Below are positions 4,928 through 5,036 of a DNA stretch of 5,036 nucleotides, piece after piece. Under the pieces are notes generated by a model, which made no database searches, was not told the origin of the DNA, and saw only the letters and a list, made by a program, of their open reading frames with translations. The position numbers were made by a program, and so were the translations under genes. Source of the stretch: an uncultured Clostridia bacterium (GTDB taxonomy: Bacteria; Bacillota; Clostridia; TANB77; CAG-508); contig CAKPLD010000073.1 in NCBI GenBank assembly GCA_934167225.1, positions 1 to 5,036 of the forward strand, in the 5' to 3' direction. Position 1 is the first letter of the stretch. The number at the start of each line of letters is the position of its first letter.

Positions 4928-4956
4928 TTGTTTTTTTATTTTTTTTGTGTTATTAT
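4928..4956 (+). promoter_or_regulatory. Probable promoter of tRNA-Trp
   Basis: TTGTTT (4928-4933) and TATTAT (4951-4956) are separated by 17 bases, and the expected start is near 4963, about 11 bases before the tRNA. The spacer and flanks are almost entirely T, so the match is less specific than the others here. The preceding stretch from 4841 holds no gene that I can see. Confidence 0.5.
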
Positions 4957-4973
4957 ATATAAGTAATTTTTAT

Positions 4974-5036
4974 AGGAGTATAGTGTCAATGGTAGCACAT
5001 CGGTCTCCAAAACCAACCGTTTGATTAGAAAAATAA
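4974..5036 (+). tRNA. tRNA-Trp (anticodon CCA), partial or possibly defective 3' half
   Basis: The 5' acceptor strand AGGAGTA (4974-4980) is followed by TA, a D arm (stem GTGT/GCAC, loop CAATGGTA) and an anticodon loop CTCCAAA (5005-5011) with anticodon CCA, the normal layout of bacterial tRNA-Trp. The anticodon stem TCGGT/ACCAA has one C/A mismatch (5001 with 5015). From 5017 onwards the sequence does not give a recognisable T stem or a TTC-containing T loop where one is expected, although 20 bases remain. The gene is therefore either truncated or degenerate, or the window edge carries unrelated or misassembled sequence. The 5' half is confidently tRNA-Trp; whether it is functional is unclear. 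Confidence 0.62.

Noticed and set aside
5012..5036. Group I intron interrupting tRNA-Trp
   Set aside because: The sequence becomes atypical after the anticodon loop rather than inside it, there is no U at a plausible exon end, and too little sequence remains to see any intron core. A defective 3' half or an edge artefact is simpler.

Overview
The window looks like chromosomal DNA of a low-GC Firmicute, most likely a member of the Clostridia. Base composition is strongly AT-rich, every gene has a G-rich Shine-Dalgarno sequence, promoters match the housekeeping TTGACA/TATAAT pattern with 17-bp spacers, MutL is of the endonuclease type, and there is a CarD-family regulator plus a pair of tiny Cys/Gly-rich peptides of a kind I associate with clostridial genomes. 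The species cannot be named from this sequence.

The left 4.3 kb is read entirely on the minus strand. In transcription order it holds mutL (4310-1869), folD (1855-1016, 13 bases after mutL, so surely one transcript), a CarD/CdnL-family RNA polymerase-binding protein (845-276) with its own promoter, and a tRNA-Leu(UAA) cut by the left edge, with a perfect-consensus promoter. The 203-bp gap at 4311-4513 is a divergent control region. It carries a 17-bp-spaced housekeeping promoter for mutL-folD on the minus strand, and a candidate mother-cell (SigK-like) promoter on the plus strand only a few bases away.

The right 0.7 kb is read on the plus strand. It holds two very small genes (4514-4630 and 4676-4798) for 38- and 40-residue peptides with a short hydrophobic core between cysteine clusters. 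Each is preceded by a similar A6/T6 dyad, and the pair is closed by a strong 12-bp terminator hairpin. A promoter-like sequence follows, then a tRNA-Trp(CCA) whose 5' half is well formed but whose 3' half up to the window edge does not fold as a T arm.

The genes are mostly housekeeping: mismatch repair, one-carbon metabolism, polymerase open-complex stabilisation and translation. The points worth a second look are (1) the FolD protein, which lacks two of the three recognised catalytic residues and has an altered C-terminal signature, (2) the unusually long acidic linker of MutL, (3) the twin Cys-rich micropeptides with their shared leader and sporulation-like promoter, and (4) the abnormal 3' half of tRNA-Trp. 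I see no mobile element, CRISPR array or complete new defence-type system.
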